Assembly: GCA_963675135.1 (NCBI GenBank)
Contig: OY776130.1
Coordinates: forward strand, 61,909,808 to 61,973,807
Direction: 5' to 3'
Length of the DNA: 64,000 nucleotides
From: Galeopsis tetrahit
Taxonomy: Eukaryota > Streptophyta > Magnoliopsida > Lamiales > Lamiaceae
Below are positions 49,932 to 61,907 of the stretch, piece after piece (the first letter of the stretch is position 1; every line of letters begins with the position of its first letter). Below the pieces are notes generated by a model, which was not told where the DNA came from, did no database searches, and saw nothing but the letters and a program-made list of their open reading frames with translations. The position numbers were made by a program, and so were the translations under genes.

Positions 49932-52235
49932 GCGGCTGCCGGAGTTTTGAGTTTGTATACCTAGTAATGTGATGTAATATAGTGTGGTAATATGAGTATG
50001 TACTACCAACCGGTTGAGTTGTTGTGAGATGTAAGATATAACGTTTCTAACATAAATAAAACAACTGGTTCTAGGTATTACTATCTTGGTTTTACTGTTT
50101 ATGATGTTTTAATGGTGTCTTTTTAATATTTAAATTGGAGTGTGGAGGATGCACGGAAGGTGTTCGATGATATGCCTGACTGAAAAGAATGTGGTTTCTT
50201 GGGAAGGGGTTTGAAATCGCGTCCCACACAAAACAGCTTCAAAAATCACTTTTTTCTCTATGAAAGACATCTTAAAAAAAAAATTGATTTTGAAAGATGT
50301 TTGCAGCTTCCATTGATACACTCATGATTTTCAAATATAAAATTCCCAATAATTCAAATAGTATCACATTTTGCTTTTTTTTTAAAAAAATAGAAAATCA
50401 CATTTATGCATCACTTTGCAAATGAAACTATATAAAATATTTCGTGGCATAATACAATTACATTTTTTATTCGAATACTTCCATTACACTTCTTTTTGTT
50501 GTTGTAGTATTTGCTTATTTTTATCTCTTTAATTAATTGATCGATCGATGCATTTTACGAACCTCACGAAATGTCCCCTTGAGATTGATTATATGGATTT
50601 CAAATGTCCCCTTACTGATTATGCGAATTTTGTTGTAGCTATATTTTTACAAATACTATTATTACACGACATGTAACCGAATATTTTGCATAAATGGACT
50701 GATATATAAGATGTTTGCTAAAGTTTTGTATTTTTGAGTTATAATAAATTAAGAGTTTGAGTTAAATATAAATATTAATTGTTGTACAAGAGTCTAACTT
50801 GTATATTTTTCATGTATTTATTTCGGAAAATAAGTAAGGATTGTCATTATACTCACATTTTACATACCGCACAATTTAAATGTATTTTTAATTTGTGTGC
50901 AAGGGCAAACTGTTTTCATTTTAAAAAATATTCAAACAGATTGAATTAGAAGTCGAAACGTCATTAAAATTCTGTCTGTAAAAATTCGAAAAAAGAGAAA
51001 ATAGTACATCACTCTGGACCGATCAATGTAATAAAAATTAAAAAATTCAAAAATAAAAATTAAAAATCAGAGGGTAAATTGGAAACAACCACTCGAAAGG
51101 TACACCTAAGCTGCAAAAGTAAAACGGGCCTATAGAGGAACTTGACTCATTTCATTGCATGTAGTATGCAATAGTGTACAAGAGGGTTACTTCCGTAATA
51201 GAAATATAAATTTTTATATTATTTTCTTTGTTTTGGCGTGCATGACAAATGTTGATATTGTAGATGACGGTTTCATGCTCATGCGACACCTCTCTATTTC
51301 ACCGCTTGGTATACTCTACTACCGACAATATAGCCGTCACCATTCACTTTTGAAAAAGAGTGCGAGTTTATGTATCAACAAATTTATGCATGTTTTTTTT
51401 TTTTAAAAGTATAAAACTAAAAAGGACACTTGTGAGACATTTTATTACTATTAAATTAGCCCTTTTATTTGTCTGAAATTAATAGAACAATAAAGGAGGT
51501 CGTTGAAACATTGATATCAAATTAATGAGTGATACACGATTACACTTATACAATTGAAATTACAGTAGATTATAATCTATCCAAATTAATTGATATTGCT
51601 ATAGCCTATATGTGAGCTTTTTATTAGCTTTATTGCACAAAATTCTTTTTTGATTGAAAACGTTGTAATTACATGGGAGTTTTACAAAAAAAGAAAAGAA
51701 AAAAGAGAGTTAAAAAAAGGCATAACGATAAAATTTTTTTTAAAAAAAAAACTGTTAAATTATATCTAAACAAAAGAGAGTTTTACAATTTTTAAGCTAC
51801 GATAAAATTTTGTACAAAATTACCAGGGAATCAGGGATTTCGTGTCATGAACCTGTGTTTCAAAGATAAATCTACCAAATAAAAAAAAAAAAAAAAACTA
51901 CATACCTTAAAAAAAATGAAAATCTAAGTTAATTAAAGTTGGCATATTTTTGTCAAGGAAGTAGCAACTTTGTAACTGAAGGTGTGGACACCCACATGTG
52001 AATCAAATCCCAGGTTTTTGGTCAAATATTACGGCTTTGGTTGGTATACGACAATTAACTCTCATATGCTTCTCACACTTCAAATGGGCCCTGGACTTTA
52101 ACGGTGTAATGGGCTGGAATTGAGCCTCAAATTTGTGCTTCTTTGCTTCAAATCCTCATTTTACACCGTAAAAATTACAAAAACTGTCTTTCTCATTTCA
52201 AGTGTAATTAGTCTAGTTAATATAAATAATATATA
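49932..52235. other. Intergenic, downstream of vicilin
   Basis: Vicilin 3' UTR with AATAAA-like ACATAAATAAAAC near 50050, then a short PPR relic (50144-50203), then AT-rich DNA with A-runs (51720-51760, 51879-51897). No other gene or complete element is supported. Confidence 0.45.
50144..50203 (+). pseudogene. Pentatricopeptide-repeat (PPR) gene relic
   Basis: A 60-base stretch reads EDARKVFDDMPD and, one frame over, TEKNVVSW. Together these match the classic plant PPR repeat segment (ARKVFDEMPEKNVVSW). The frame break lies around 50180, and nothing recognisable as PPR continues on either side. It is a tiny decayed fragment, probably a retro- or TE-carried piece. Confidence 0.6.
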
Positions 52236-52507
52236 CTCTATCTGTCCCACAATTGTTTGCACTCTTTCCTTATTCATCCGTTCCACAATTGTTTGCACTT
52301 CCTAAAAGGGAAACTTTTTCATAAACTCCACCCTCACAAAATTCACATATTTACACAAAATGCCATTACTTTTACACTTATTTCAACCACTTTCTTTACT
52401 TTATTCATATAAGTTTACAAAATTACCCCTCAACACTCCACTCATTACCCCTTTTTCTTAATAAGTGTGCCCACAAAGTGGTGCAAACACTTCCGGGACG
52501 GAGGGAG
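52236..52507. mobile_element. Stowaway-like MITE
   Basis: Left CTCTATCTGTCCCACAATTG, right TTCCGGGACGGAGGGAG, with TA on each side. TGTTTGCAC is repeated at 52254 and 52289 near the left end. Complete, non-coding. Confidence 0.75.
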
Positions 52508-53121
52508 TATAATTTAAAAGAATTACTTATATAACACTATATTTCTTATATGACGAGCTCAACCAATCAACTAAAACAAGTTGTGTCACAGTTCATAGGA
52601 CACTACGTTAAGATATACATAACCCGACATGCGTCAACACCTCGATTCAAGCCTAATATAAGTCACATTTAAGCCTAGATGCATGGTTTTCATTTCAACT
52701 CTCCATTTGGTAGTTTGAATCATCATGTTAAACAACCTTGTTGTAGTAAATATAATGCATATGTGGCACCGAGTCACTACTCGCGATCTCAAACAAACTC
52801 ACCACGTCTCCAACTCAAAAAACGATTTTAAACAATTTTTTTATTCATCCACCGAATGTAGTCTCATTGAAGTGTGACACGTGTTTTAAGAAAAAAATTT
52901 GATAAAATAAGAGTATTATAGGATTGTTTTTGTTTGTGAATAAAATTGATGACAATTTGAGTAATTAAGTGATGGTTGAACTGTTAAAGAGTGATGATTT
53001 TCATAAAGTGTATGAGACTACATTTTGTGGACGGAAATCGAATACTGTATAAGGTAAATGAGACTACGTACATTTTATGGACAGAGGAATTATATATATA
53101 TATATATATATATATTAAATA

Positions 53122-53357
53122 CTCCCTCCGTCCCAACTTAACTTTCACACCTACTTTTTCGGTCCTTTAGAAACTTCACCCGTACAATATCTACAATATT
53201 ACATTTAATGTAATTATTTTTATGATCCATATATACATATAAGTCCATTCACTTACTTATTTTTTTATAAAATTATATTTTAAAATTCTATTTATTATAA
53301 TATTTTTAAAAAAGTGAGTGAACAGTAAATATTAATGTTAAGTTGGGACGGAGGGAG
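53122..53357. mobile_element. Stowaway MITE
   Basis: Left CTCCCTCCGTCCCAACTTAA, right TTAAGTTGGGACGGAGGGAG; the ends are perfect inverted repeats over about 20 bases and are flanked by TA on the right and A on the left. It follows an (AT)n microsatellite (53092-53115) and lies 180 bases upstream of the zinc-finger gene's start. Confidence 0.85.
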
Positions 53358-53536
53358 TATAATATATATCTAGAATAGTCTCGCAAAAATATGAAGCGTA
53401 GAATATACAATTTGTCAAATTTGAAGATAGGGCCCACAACACATAATAAATAACTGCTTTGTCTTCATCGATTTCACAAAAATCACACAGACTCACCGTT
53501 CAAGAAATTTTGATCACCTTCGAGTTAACTAACTGA

Positions 53537-54669
53537 ATGAAGCGCCGATGGAGTGCTACACAGGCAACCACCTCCGGAGAGCCGCCGTTATTCAAAATAA
53601 TGAACATTGATTTTCCTATTAACCGTGATCCGCTCAAAATTGGGGAATTTTTGGAGTACTGTCACTACTGCAAGAATCGAATTCAAAGGAACTCCGAGAT
53701 ATTTATGTATGGGTATGTTTTAATTAAATTGCAAATTTTATGTCTATTTAATTTGGTGTAAGAATTTTAATTTTCTTAATTAAAATTAAACATGCAACAT
53801 TGTTTCTGTTCAATTCAATTTATTATAAATCTGATTTTTTCTTTCTATATTTATTATCCGGGTCGAATTATGGGGTTTGTTTTTCAATTATTGTTTTGTT
53901 ACCTTTTTAAATTTGTATTTAATTTCTTCCCCAATTTTTTTTACCAGACTATAATTAAAACAAGCTTATTATCTCTAATTTAGGATTTAACCCTTCTTTG
54001 CATTGCATGCAGGAAAATGTTCTTCTATCTCTAATTTAGGGTTCTTAAGCTTATTAATTTCTTTCAAAAAAAACAATTGATAAGTATAGATGATTAATTA
54101 GAGAAAAAGTTAAAACACGAATATATGAGTAAATGGGGAAATTTGTTTCTTAAATAACTTTTTACTAATTTTTCAATCTTCTAGAATCAAATAAAAATAA
54201 ATTTAAATGAAATTAAAATTAAACTAAAATTTCACAGATTTTTTTTAATCTAATTAATTTGTCAACATTAATAAAATATGTCAACAATTACAATTTTTTA
54301 TTCTAATAAATCTACCCAAATTATAAACAAACGACCTTTTAATTAATTTAATTTTGAATGAGTTTAAATGAAATTTTACGTGAAATGAATTTTATCACCA
54401 ATATTGGTAATTAATTTTTGTGAAATGAATGCAAAAGTCGTAGTAAAACTTACTAATTAATGTTTAAAATGATTTTAAATCTCCAAATAAAAAAATATTT
54501 GAAATAAATTCAAAATTATTTTAAATTTCCATTCATGCATGTGTCTCCGTGTTATTTTCATTGTTGTTTATAAAAAATACTACTCCAGTCAATATTAGTT
54601 ATTTTCATTTACGTTATCGATGGTTCAACTTACTCGATCTGCTTATGTATCATACATTATATGAAGCTA

Positions 54670-54702
<33 letters not shown>

Positions 54703-54846
54703 TATTTTTAATGATATAGAAACTTTGGAGGATTCTGCAGTGAAGAATGCCGTGAGAAACAGATGAGTGCAGATGGTTTGGGGAAAGATAAACCAAAAAT
54801 GGATGCCTTTGCTTGCCAGGGCCAGTCCAGTAATTCTTCCAAATAA
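53537..54846 (+). CDS. FCS-like zinc finger (FLZ, DUF581) protein
   Basis: Two exons, 53537-53712 and 54720-54846, give a 100-residue protein. The FLZ domain spans the splice: FLEYCHYCKNRIQRNSEIFM, YGNFGGFCSEECREKQMSAD, with the C-x2-C pair and the FCS-x2-C motif intact. Arg/Glu after the second pair (ECREKQ) is typical. FLZ proteins are plant-specific adaptors that bind the SnRK1 energy-sensing kinase through this domain. The protein is small, with a short Ser-rich tail (GQSSNSSK) and a basic start, MKRRWSATQ. The intron (53713-54719) is AT-rich and ends with an ATT/AT microsatellite just before the acceptor. No lesion. Confidence 0.92.
54673..54711 (+). repeat. ATT/AT microsatellite next to the FLZ acceptor
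   Basis: About eight TTA units followed by (TA)n end roughly ten bases before the exon-2 acceptor of the FLZ gene. Length variation here could affect the pyrimidine tract. Confidence 0.8.
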
Positions 54847-55382
54847 ATAATTTTATTACAAGAAGAATGATATGTAGGAGTATGTATTATAAGTTACTAT
54901 GTTGTTTGTTTCCAAGACTTCTTAATGTATGTATTGTATAGTAATTAGCTCTTCTTCTCCAACTATACTAAATTGGAGTTTGGAATTGAAATAATTAAAA
55001 CCTATCTTTTATTTAAGTTTTAACATCTTTAGCTTTATGTCCCAATGGGCCAATTTTGAATTAGAAAAGGGTTTGACTATATGCACCTCCATTTCGGAGA
55101 GATGCACGCCCCCGATAGATGCACCCCCAAAAATTGTCTAAAAAAATGCACCCTCCCTTCGAAATGTCCAAAATACCCTTCTCTCATAAAATTCAATTTA
55201 CTATCCACACACCCCAAACCCTAATTTCTCCTCCATCTTCTTCTCCCTTAACCAAATCACTAGCGGCAGCACGCTCCCTCGCAGCCCCCGCCACCGTGTC
55301 CGCCCTCGCAGCCTCCGCCGCCCCTCCTCTGCGTTTCTGCAAAAAAAAAGAAGAAAAAAAAATTATGTCGCCGCCGGCTAAA

Positions 55383-55487
55383 TCGCCCCACCACCCCAAT
55401 CTCTTCTCTCCCCTCCATTTCCCCCCGCCCCACCACCCCGATCTCTTCTCTCCCCTCCATTTCTCCCGCCCCACCACCCCGATCTGT
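55383..55487 (+). repeat. Short tandem repeat CCCCACCACCCC(A/G)ATCTCTT
   Basis: Three copies, the last one partial, of a 45-48-bp unit (CGCCCCACCACCCCGATC then TCTTCTCTCCCCTCCATTTC) inside the left part of the outer element. Confidence 0.7.
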
Positions 55488-56084
55488 ATAAAAAAAAAAA
55501 AAAAAGAAGTTTTCAGCATTCGCGCGGGCGCCACTACCTAGACACGGGCGGTTTGTAACCGGAAAACCGCCGAACCGTGAAAACCGGCCGGTTTTCCGAA
55601 CCGGCGGTTTCGGTTCGAAAACCGAACCGCAACCGTATTTTCACGGTTCGGTTTCGGTTCCAGATTTTGAAAACCGGCGGTTTCGGTTAAACCGGGGTTA
55701 GCCGGTTAAACCGGCGGTTTTCCGGTTAACCGTCCAAACCGCCGGTTTTCAGTTTATTTTTTTTTTATTTTTTTTAATTTTAATTTATAGTTAGATTATT
55801 TTGTCTTTTTATTTCGTTTTAAATTGTTGTAAGTTGTAACTTGTAATTTATATATGAACTACTAATGACTAAGTCACTAAACAATAAACATAAGCATTAG
55901 AAATTTAGAATTTAGAAATAGAAGTAAACATAAGCATTTAAATTATAAACTAAAATTACTAAACATTTTAATAAAAACATAAACACATAAACTAAAAATT
56001 AAAATTACTAAACATTTGAATAAAAACATAAACTAAAAATTAAAATTACTAGCCAACTCCAAGTCTCCAAGTAGCCATTAATAT

Positions 56085-56426
56085 TTAATAATTTAAACAT
56101 TTGTCCGGATGCTTGGTTTGCATGTGCTTCACGTATGTTCCGTATCCTCCACCGCGCTTAAATTTATATTGCTTATCACAATAGTTGCAACAAAGTTGAT
56201 ATGATCCATCAATCGGATTTTGACCGATTACATGAAAGTGATTTTGAAGGCCTCTCTGAAAACGAAAATTGGGAGGGAAAGGAAAATCGAATTGTTGTTG
56301 AACAACTTGAACTTGAACCGTCGGTGGCGGAGGCGGTTGAATGGGTTGATCGACTTCCTCTTGGTTTGTAGGATTGACATTCAAATTTGTTACAATTGAA
56401 TGATTTGATGATCCTTCATTTGCCAT
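56085..56426 (-). pseudogene. BED zinc-finger N-terminus of a hAT-type protein
   Basis: A 113-residue frame starts at ATG 56426. A Gln/Pro-rich region (PIQPPPPPTVQVQVV) precedes a BED-type finger: LCCNYCDKQYKFKRGGGYGT, then YVKHMQTKHPDKC, with the Cys pair and His pair in place. It stops at 56085 right after the finger, without the RNase H-fold transposase core or the C-terminal dimerisation domain. A TATAAATA box on the minus strand (56527-56534) is set for this frame. In hAT elements the BED finger binds the subterminal repeats, so a short BED-only product could compete with a transposase; this is inference. Confidence 0.6.
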
Positions 56427-56505
56427 TTGGATTGAAATTTGAAGTTGGGAAATGAGAAAATGAAAATAGGACTATAAAGTCTATAAGAGATTGAGTTTGT
56501 AAATG

Positions 56506-57155
56506 AAAAATGAGTTGAAAAAGGGGTATTTATAGGACAAAATACGAATTTAAAAAAAAAAAAAAAAAAATCGGGTTAAACCGGCGGTTAACCGGAAACC
56601 GGCGGTTTTAAATTCAAAATTATGGCCGTTGGAAATTCAACGGTCCAGATCTGTTGACCGTTTGAAATTCAACGGCCGAGATAAATCGCATTTAAAATTA
56701 AAAAAAAAAAAATTGTAACGGTCAAAACCGGCGGTTTAACCGCCGGTTCGGTTAACCGGCGGTTTGACCGGTTTGCTTTAATTCAAAAATATGGCCGTTA
56801 GAAATCCAACGGTCCAGATCTGTTGACCGTTGGATCTCGACGGCCCAGATTGAGACACGTGGCGGTTAACCGGCGGTTTGCCGATTTTTTTTTTTTTTTT
56901 TTTTTTTAAATTAATTTCGAATTTGGCTCTATAAATACCCCCTTTTCCAACTCATTTTTCACACCAAACTCAATCTATTATTCTCATAATCTCATTTCTC
57001 AACATTCATTCTCAAATTTCTCAATTCTTTCTCAATCTCTTACTCTTATAATTATTCTTATAAATTATAATCTTATTTACTTAATTCCTTTACTAAATTC
57101 TATTTCACTTTTTCTTACTTTCTTAATTCTTAATTTCTTACTAATTAAGTAATTA
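56506..57155 (+). repeat. Left arm of giant inverted repeat (outer part) with bidirectional promoter
   Basis: Near-identical to the complement of 62513-63145. It contains palindromic AACCGGCGGTTT blocks and paired GGTCCAGATCTGTTGACCGT motifs at about 56644 and 56812. TATA boxes lie at 56527-56534 (minus) and 56930-56937 (plus), followed by an AT-rich leader. The left copy has a small extra segment near 56727-56760 relative to the right. The Copia insertion after 57155 separates it from the arm's inner part. Confidence 0.85.
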
Positions 57156-57316
57156 TATTGGGATTATATTTGTGTAATATTCTGTATAGGTTTAGGCCCT
57201 GTTATTAAATAATATTATGGGCCTCTTTAGTATAGGTTTGGCCCATGTAATTAGTATATTTATAACTCATTGTATTGCATTACAAGACACAGAAATACAG
57301 AGTTATTTTCTCTACA
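57156..57316 (+). repeat. Copia 5' LTR
   Basis: 161 bp, identical by eye to 61735-61895. The start is TA rather than the canonical TG; the boundary is fixed by the AATTA target duplication, by comparison with the uninterrupted right hAT arm, and by the purine tract ending at 61734. Confidence 0.9.
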
Positions 57317-57352
57317 TGGTATCATTCGGCTAGGGTTTTTCTATTACTTGTC

Positions 57353-58312
57353 ATGGCCGCTCCAAGAATTGATCCTTCATCTCCGTATTTTCTTGGTTCT
57401 CAAGACAACCCTGGAAATACAATTACGAACGTGGTGTTTCGTGGGGATAACTATGAGGAATGGTCGCGTTCTGTACGGCTTTCTCTTAAATCAAGACGTA
57501 AATTTGGTTTTATTGAAGGAACAATCAATAAACCGACTGAATCGGACAAACTCGAAGATTGGTATTGTGTTCAATCAATGCTTGTTCAATGGATATTGAT
57601 GACGATGGATCCTTCTGTGCGGAAGACGATCCCTTTTTTTGAAGAAGCCAAACCGTTGTGGGATGTACTCAAGAAACGGTTTGACGTTGGAAACGGACCA
57701 CGGAAACAACAAATCAAGGCTGCCTTGGCTGAATGTAGGCAATCGAAGACAATGACAGTTGCTGAATATTTTGGGACTTTACAACCACTCTGGGATGAAT
57801 TGGCTACATATAATCCATTGCCTACTTGCAAGTGTGGAAAGTGCACATGTAATCTTGGCGAACAATTCCAGGCTCGTGTTGACGAAGATCGATTTCACGA
57901 TTTTCTTTACGGAATTAATGATGAGTTGTATGGTAATGTAAGATCCACTCTCTTGGCCCAAGACCCGCTACCGAGTCTTGATAGGACGTATCAAGCTTTT
58001 CTTCAAGAAGAGCGTCTTCGATCTTCTTCTCGATCCAAGGCAGAACGTGATGATGTGTTGGCTCTCGCGGTTAAACCGCAATCCCGAGGTATACTTCGTT
58101 CCGATACTCGTGATAAATCTGAATTGGTGTGTTCATACTGTGATAGGACGGGCCATGAGGATGAAAATTGCTTTTCTAAGAATGGGTTTCCCGACTGGTG
58201 GGGTAATAGACCGCGTGGAGGTGGTCGAGGAACAGGACGTGGCAACTCACGTGGGCGTGGCTCGGGCGGCAGTGGTGGCGCTGTGTCACAGCCTCCTATA
58301 ACCAAAGGATGA
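57353..58312 (+). CDS. Copia gag with zinc knuckle
   Basis: The gag frame starts at ATG 57353 (MAAPRIDPSS). It has the retrotransposon gag region NYEEWSRSVRLSLKSRRKFG and WILMTMDPSVRKTIPF, then LWDVLKKRFDVGNGPRKQQI, a CCHC knuckle CSYCDRTGHEDENC, and a Gly/Arg-rich RNA-binding tail. It packages the element's RNA into cytoplasmic particles. It ends at TGA 58310-58312, yet the same frame continues for 30 codons before the next methionine into protease, so the stop either reduces Pol output or kills this copy. Confidence 0.88.
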   Translation: MAAPRIDPSSPYFLGSQDNPGNTITNVVFRGDNYEEWSRSVRLSLKSRRKFGFIEGTINKPTESDKLEDWYCVQSMLVQWILMTMDPSVRKTIPFFEEAKPLWDVLKKRFDVGNGPRKQQIKAALAECRQSKTMTVAEYFGTLQPLWDELATYNPLPTCKCGKCTCNLGEQFQARVDEDRFHDFLYGINDELYGNVRSTLLAQDPLPSLDRTYQAFLQEERLRSSSRSKAERDDVLALAVKPQSRGILRSDTRDKSELVCSYCDRTGHEDENCFSKNGFPDWWGNRPRGGGRGTGRGNSRGRGSGGSGGAVSQPPITKG

Positions 58313-61300
58313 CCAGCCGCGGAGGTACGCGCTGTTACTGGACTTGGTACAGGGGCTGGTTTTCCTACTTCCGATGTTGGGAATAATATTGCGCTTCCAG
58401 GAATGACGAGTGCACAGTGGCAACAACTCATTGGCATGATTGGTAATGCAAATATAAAATCTTCTAATGATCGTTTAATTGGTGAGTGTTCTACACCCGC
58501 TTGGATAATTGACACAGGAGTTTCGAACCATGTCACTGGTGATTTTTCTTTGTTGAGTCATGTTACAAACATGGCAATATGTCCAGTGGGACTTCCTGAT
58601 GGCAAAAAGGCTAATTCATCCAAATGTGGTCAAGTATATTTGGCTCGTGGGGTGGTTCTCAAGAATGTTCTATATGTGCCCGATTTAAATTGCAATTTAA
58701 TTTCGGTTACTCATCTTGCCGATGATTTAAATTGTATTGTGCAATTCACCAAGAATTTTTGTGTTATACAGGACCAAAGTTTGAGGACCCTGATTGGAGT
58801 CGGTGAACGACGGGATGGACTTTATTACTTTCGTGGTGTTCCAAGTGTTCAAGCTTTACGTGTAGATGGAGCGATATCTCCGGAGTTGTGGCATATGAGA
58901 TTGGGACATCCTTCTGATAAAGTTGTTCAATCTCTTCCTTTTATTAGTAGTTCTGTTACAATTTTGAATAAAGCTTGTGATGTGTGCCATCAAGCTAAAC
59001 AGACTAGAGATAAATTTTTTAGTAGTAATAATAAGGCTACAAGTTGTTTTGAATTGATTCATTGTGATCTTTGGGGCCCATACCACACGCCTTCTTCTTG
59101 TGGAGCGAAATATTTTTTGACTATTGTGGATGATTTCTAGAGCTGTTTGGGTGATTCTATTGATTGATAAGACAGAGGTATTTAAAATGTTTACGTCTTT
59201 CCTAGCAATGATTGAGAAGCAATTCAATGCTAGAGTAAAAATTGTTCGAAGTGATAATGGCACAGAATTTTCTTGTTTGAAGGCTTACTTTTTAAAGGTT
59301 GGAATATTGTTTCAAACATCTTGTGTAGGTACTCCTCAGCAGAATGGAAGAGTGGAACGAAAACATCGTCATATTTTGAATGTGGGTAGAGCCTTAAGGT
59401 TTCAAGGCAATTTGCCTATTGATTTTTGGGGTGAGTGTATTTTAGCTGCTGGTTATTTAATTAACCGTACACCTTCGGCTTTACTTGATTATAAATCTCC
59501 ATATGAGGTATTGTTTAGCACCCCTCCTACCTATGATAATTTGCGTGTTTTTGGTTGCTTATGTTATGCTCATAATCAACGAGCAAAGGGTGATAAGTTT
59601 CAAAGTCGAAGTAGGAAATGTGTTTTTGTGGGATATCCTCATGATAAAAAAGGATGGAAACTGTTTGACATTGGCACAGGTGAATATTTTGTTTCTAGAG
59701 ATGTAAAATTTTATGAAAATGAGTTTCCTTATTTAGTGGTGCCCGATGTGAATGAGGGTAGCAACCCAGTTCCTCTTCCTTCCATGAGTTTGATTGATGA
59801 TGACTTGGCTTATGAATATTTTGATCGTGCAAATGGGGATATTGTGGAACAGCTCCCTCAACATGATGATAGTGGTATTCCAGCCATGGTTGAAGAGTTG
59901 GAGGTACCACTTGATAATATGGTTAATGATGGGGGTGATGCCAACATGATGGTGCAAGAGGAAGATGTTGTTAATCCAACGTTAGGTCGTGGGAAGCGTT
60001 CGAAAGTTCCATCTGTGAAGCTTCGTGATTTTGTGTTGAACACTGTACGAAAGTTGAGTCCATCCCCCTTACATAGTTCACCAGCTTCATCAGAGTCCTC
60101 AGGTACGCTCTATCCTATAGAACATTATGTGAGTTGTAATCGTTTTTCTTTGGGCCACAAAATTTTCCTTGCAGCTGTAACATCAGGTTCAGAACCACGA
60201 TCTTTTAAAGAAGCTGTGAAGGATCCAGGTTGGCGTGAAGCTATGTGGAAGGAAATTAAGGCTTTGGAGGATAATGGTACCTGGAGTATGGAGCCACTTC
60301 CTCCTGGAAAGCGGGCTCTGGGTTGCAGATGGGTCTACAAAATTAAATATAATTCTGATGGAAGTGTTGAGCGTATCAAAGCCCGTTTGGTAGTCTTTGG
60401 TAATCATCAGGTTGCTGGAATTGATTACACAGACACTTTTGCTCCTGTAGCAAAAATGGTCACTGTTCGTGCTTTTCTAGCTGTTGCTGCAGCCAAGAAT
60501 TGGGAGTTACATCAGATGGACGTACATAATGCTTTTCTTCACGGGGATCTATCCAAAGAATTGTATATGAAGTTGCCTCCTGGATTTCAAAGTGAGAAAC
60601 CAAATCAGGTTTGTCGATTGCGAAAATCATTGTACGGGTTGAAGCAGGCACCATGGTGTTGGTTTGCAAAACTGGCAAACTCTTTGAAGACATATGGATT
60701 TTTACAATTCTACTCGGATTATTCTTTGTTTACCTTTTGCAAAGGTAAGATTCAGATGAATGTTCTTGTGTATGTTGACGATCTGATTATTTCAGGGAAT
60801 GATTCTGTTGCACTGGCTGATTTCAAAGGGTACTTGAGTACTTGTTTTCACATGAAGGACCTTGGTGTGTTGAAATATTTTTTGGGGATAGAGGTTGCAC
60901 GTAATCAGGAGGGTATTTTTCTTTGTCAGCGAAAATACACTCTTGATATTATTTCAGAAGTTGGGTTCCTTGGAGCAAAGCCGGCAGGTATTCCTATGGC
61001 ACAAAATCATCAGTTGGCGCGCTCAACGAGTCCTTTGTTGAAAGATGTGGAGCGGTATAGGAGATTGGTGGGACGCCTTATATATCTTGCTTTTACGCGG
61101 CCGGATCTAGCATACTCTGTTCATGTTTTATCTCAATTCTTGCATGAACCCAGACGTGATCATTGGGAAGCTGCTTTGCAAGTTGTACGTTATTTGAAAG
61201 CTTGTCCGGGTCAAGGTATCCTTCTTCGTTCTGACTGTGATCTACACTTGACTGGATGGTGTGATTCTGATTGGGCTAGTTGCCCCCTTACTCGGAGGTC

Positions 61301-61727
61301 TCTATCGGGATGGTTGGTGTTTCTCGGTCATTCTCCTATATCTTGGAAGACAAAGAAACAAGATACAGTTTCTCGCTCGTCAGCTGAAGCTGAGTATAGG
61401 TCCATGGCAGCAGTGACTTGCGAACTCAAATGGCTCAAAGGTTTGCTGAAATGTCTTGGAATTCACCATCCTAATGCAATGAATATATTTTGTGATAGTC
61501 AATCTGCATTGTACCTTGCTCAAAATCATGTCTTTCATGAGCGTACTAAGCATATTGAGGTGGATTGTCATTTTATACGGGATGCTATTCAGGATGGTAC
61601 AATTAGACCTTCTCATGTTTCTACGCAAAGTCAGTTGGCGGACATTTTTACAAAGGCATTGGGAAAACGACAGTTTGATTTTCTTCTTCACAAGTTGGGC
61701 ATTTGTGATTTGCATGCTCCAACTTGA
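58313..61727 (+). pseudogene. Copia pol (protease, integrase, RT, RNase H), frame-broken
   Basis: In order: protease WIIDTGVSNHVTG; GAG-pre-integrase MRLGHPSDKVV with CDVCHQAKQ; integrase catalytic blocks IVDDF and RSDNGTEF, and TPQQNGRVERKHRHIL; RT with LGCRWVYKIKYNSDG, HQMDVHNAFLHGDL, SLYGLKQAPWCWFAKL and YVDDLIISGND; RNase H with SWKTKKQDTVSRSSAEAEYR; end at TGA 61725-61727. Between IVDDF and AVWVILL (about 59133-59142) the frame changes: the first frame meets TAG at 59138-59140, while the second frame opens at 59124. Together with the upstream TGA at 58310, no single product can be made without recoding. Confidence 0.9.
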
Positions 61728-61734
61728 GGGGAGG

Positions 61735-61895
61735 TATTGGGATTATATTTGTGTAATATTCTGTATAGGTTTAGGCCCTGTTATTAAATAATATTATGGG
61801 CCTCTTTAGTATAGGTTTGGCCCATGTAATTAGTATATTTATAACTCATTGTATTGCATTACAAGACACAGAAATACAGAGTTATTTTCTCTACA
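61735..61895 (+). repeat. Copia 3' LTR
   Basis: 161 bp, identical by eye to the 5' LTR, ending 12 bases before the ATG of the hAT-type frame at 61908. Its outward promoter activity could drive the hairpin arm. Confidence 0.9.
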
Positions 61896-61907
61896 AATTA
61901 TAATAAT

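Larger units (their letters stand above)
57156..61895 (+). mobile_element. Ty1/Copia LTR retrotransposon, complete, recent
   Basis: Two 161-bp LTRs (57156-57316 and 61735-61895) start TATTGGGATTATATTTGTGT, end TTTTCTCTACA and look identical base for base. The 5-bp target duplication AATTA is at 57151-57155 and 61896-61900. The primer site begins TGGTATCA (57317), matching only the first bases of the initiator-Met type, and a purine tract GAGGGGAGG (61726-61734) abuts the 3' LTR. Gag, protease, integrase, RT and RNase H come in Copia order. Coding is interrupted by a TGA at 58310-58312 and a frame break near 59138. It sits in the 5' leader of the left hAT arm. Confidence 0.95.

Noticed and set aside
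55119..55541. 140-codon Pro/Ala-rich frame and its antisense partners
   Set aside because: Low-complexity product of the GC-rich repeat in the outer transposon; no conserved motif.
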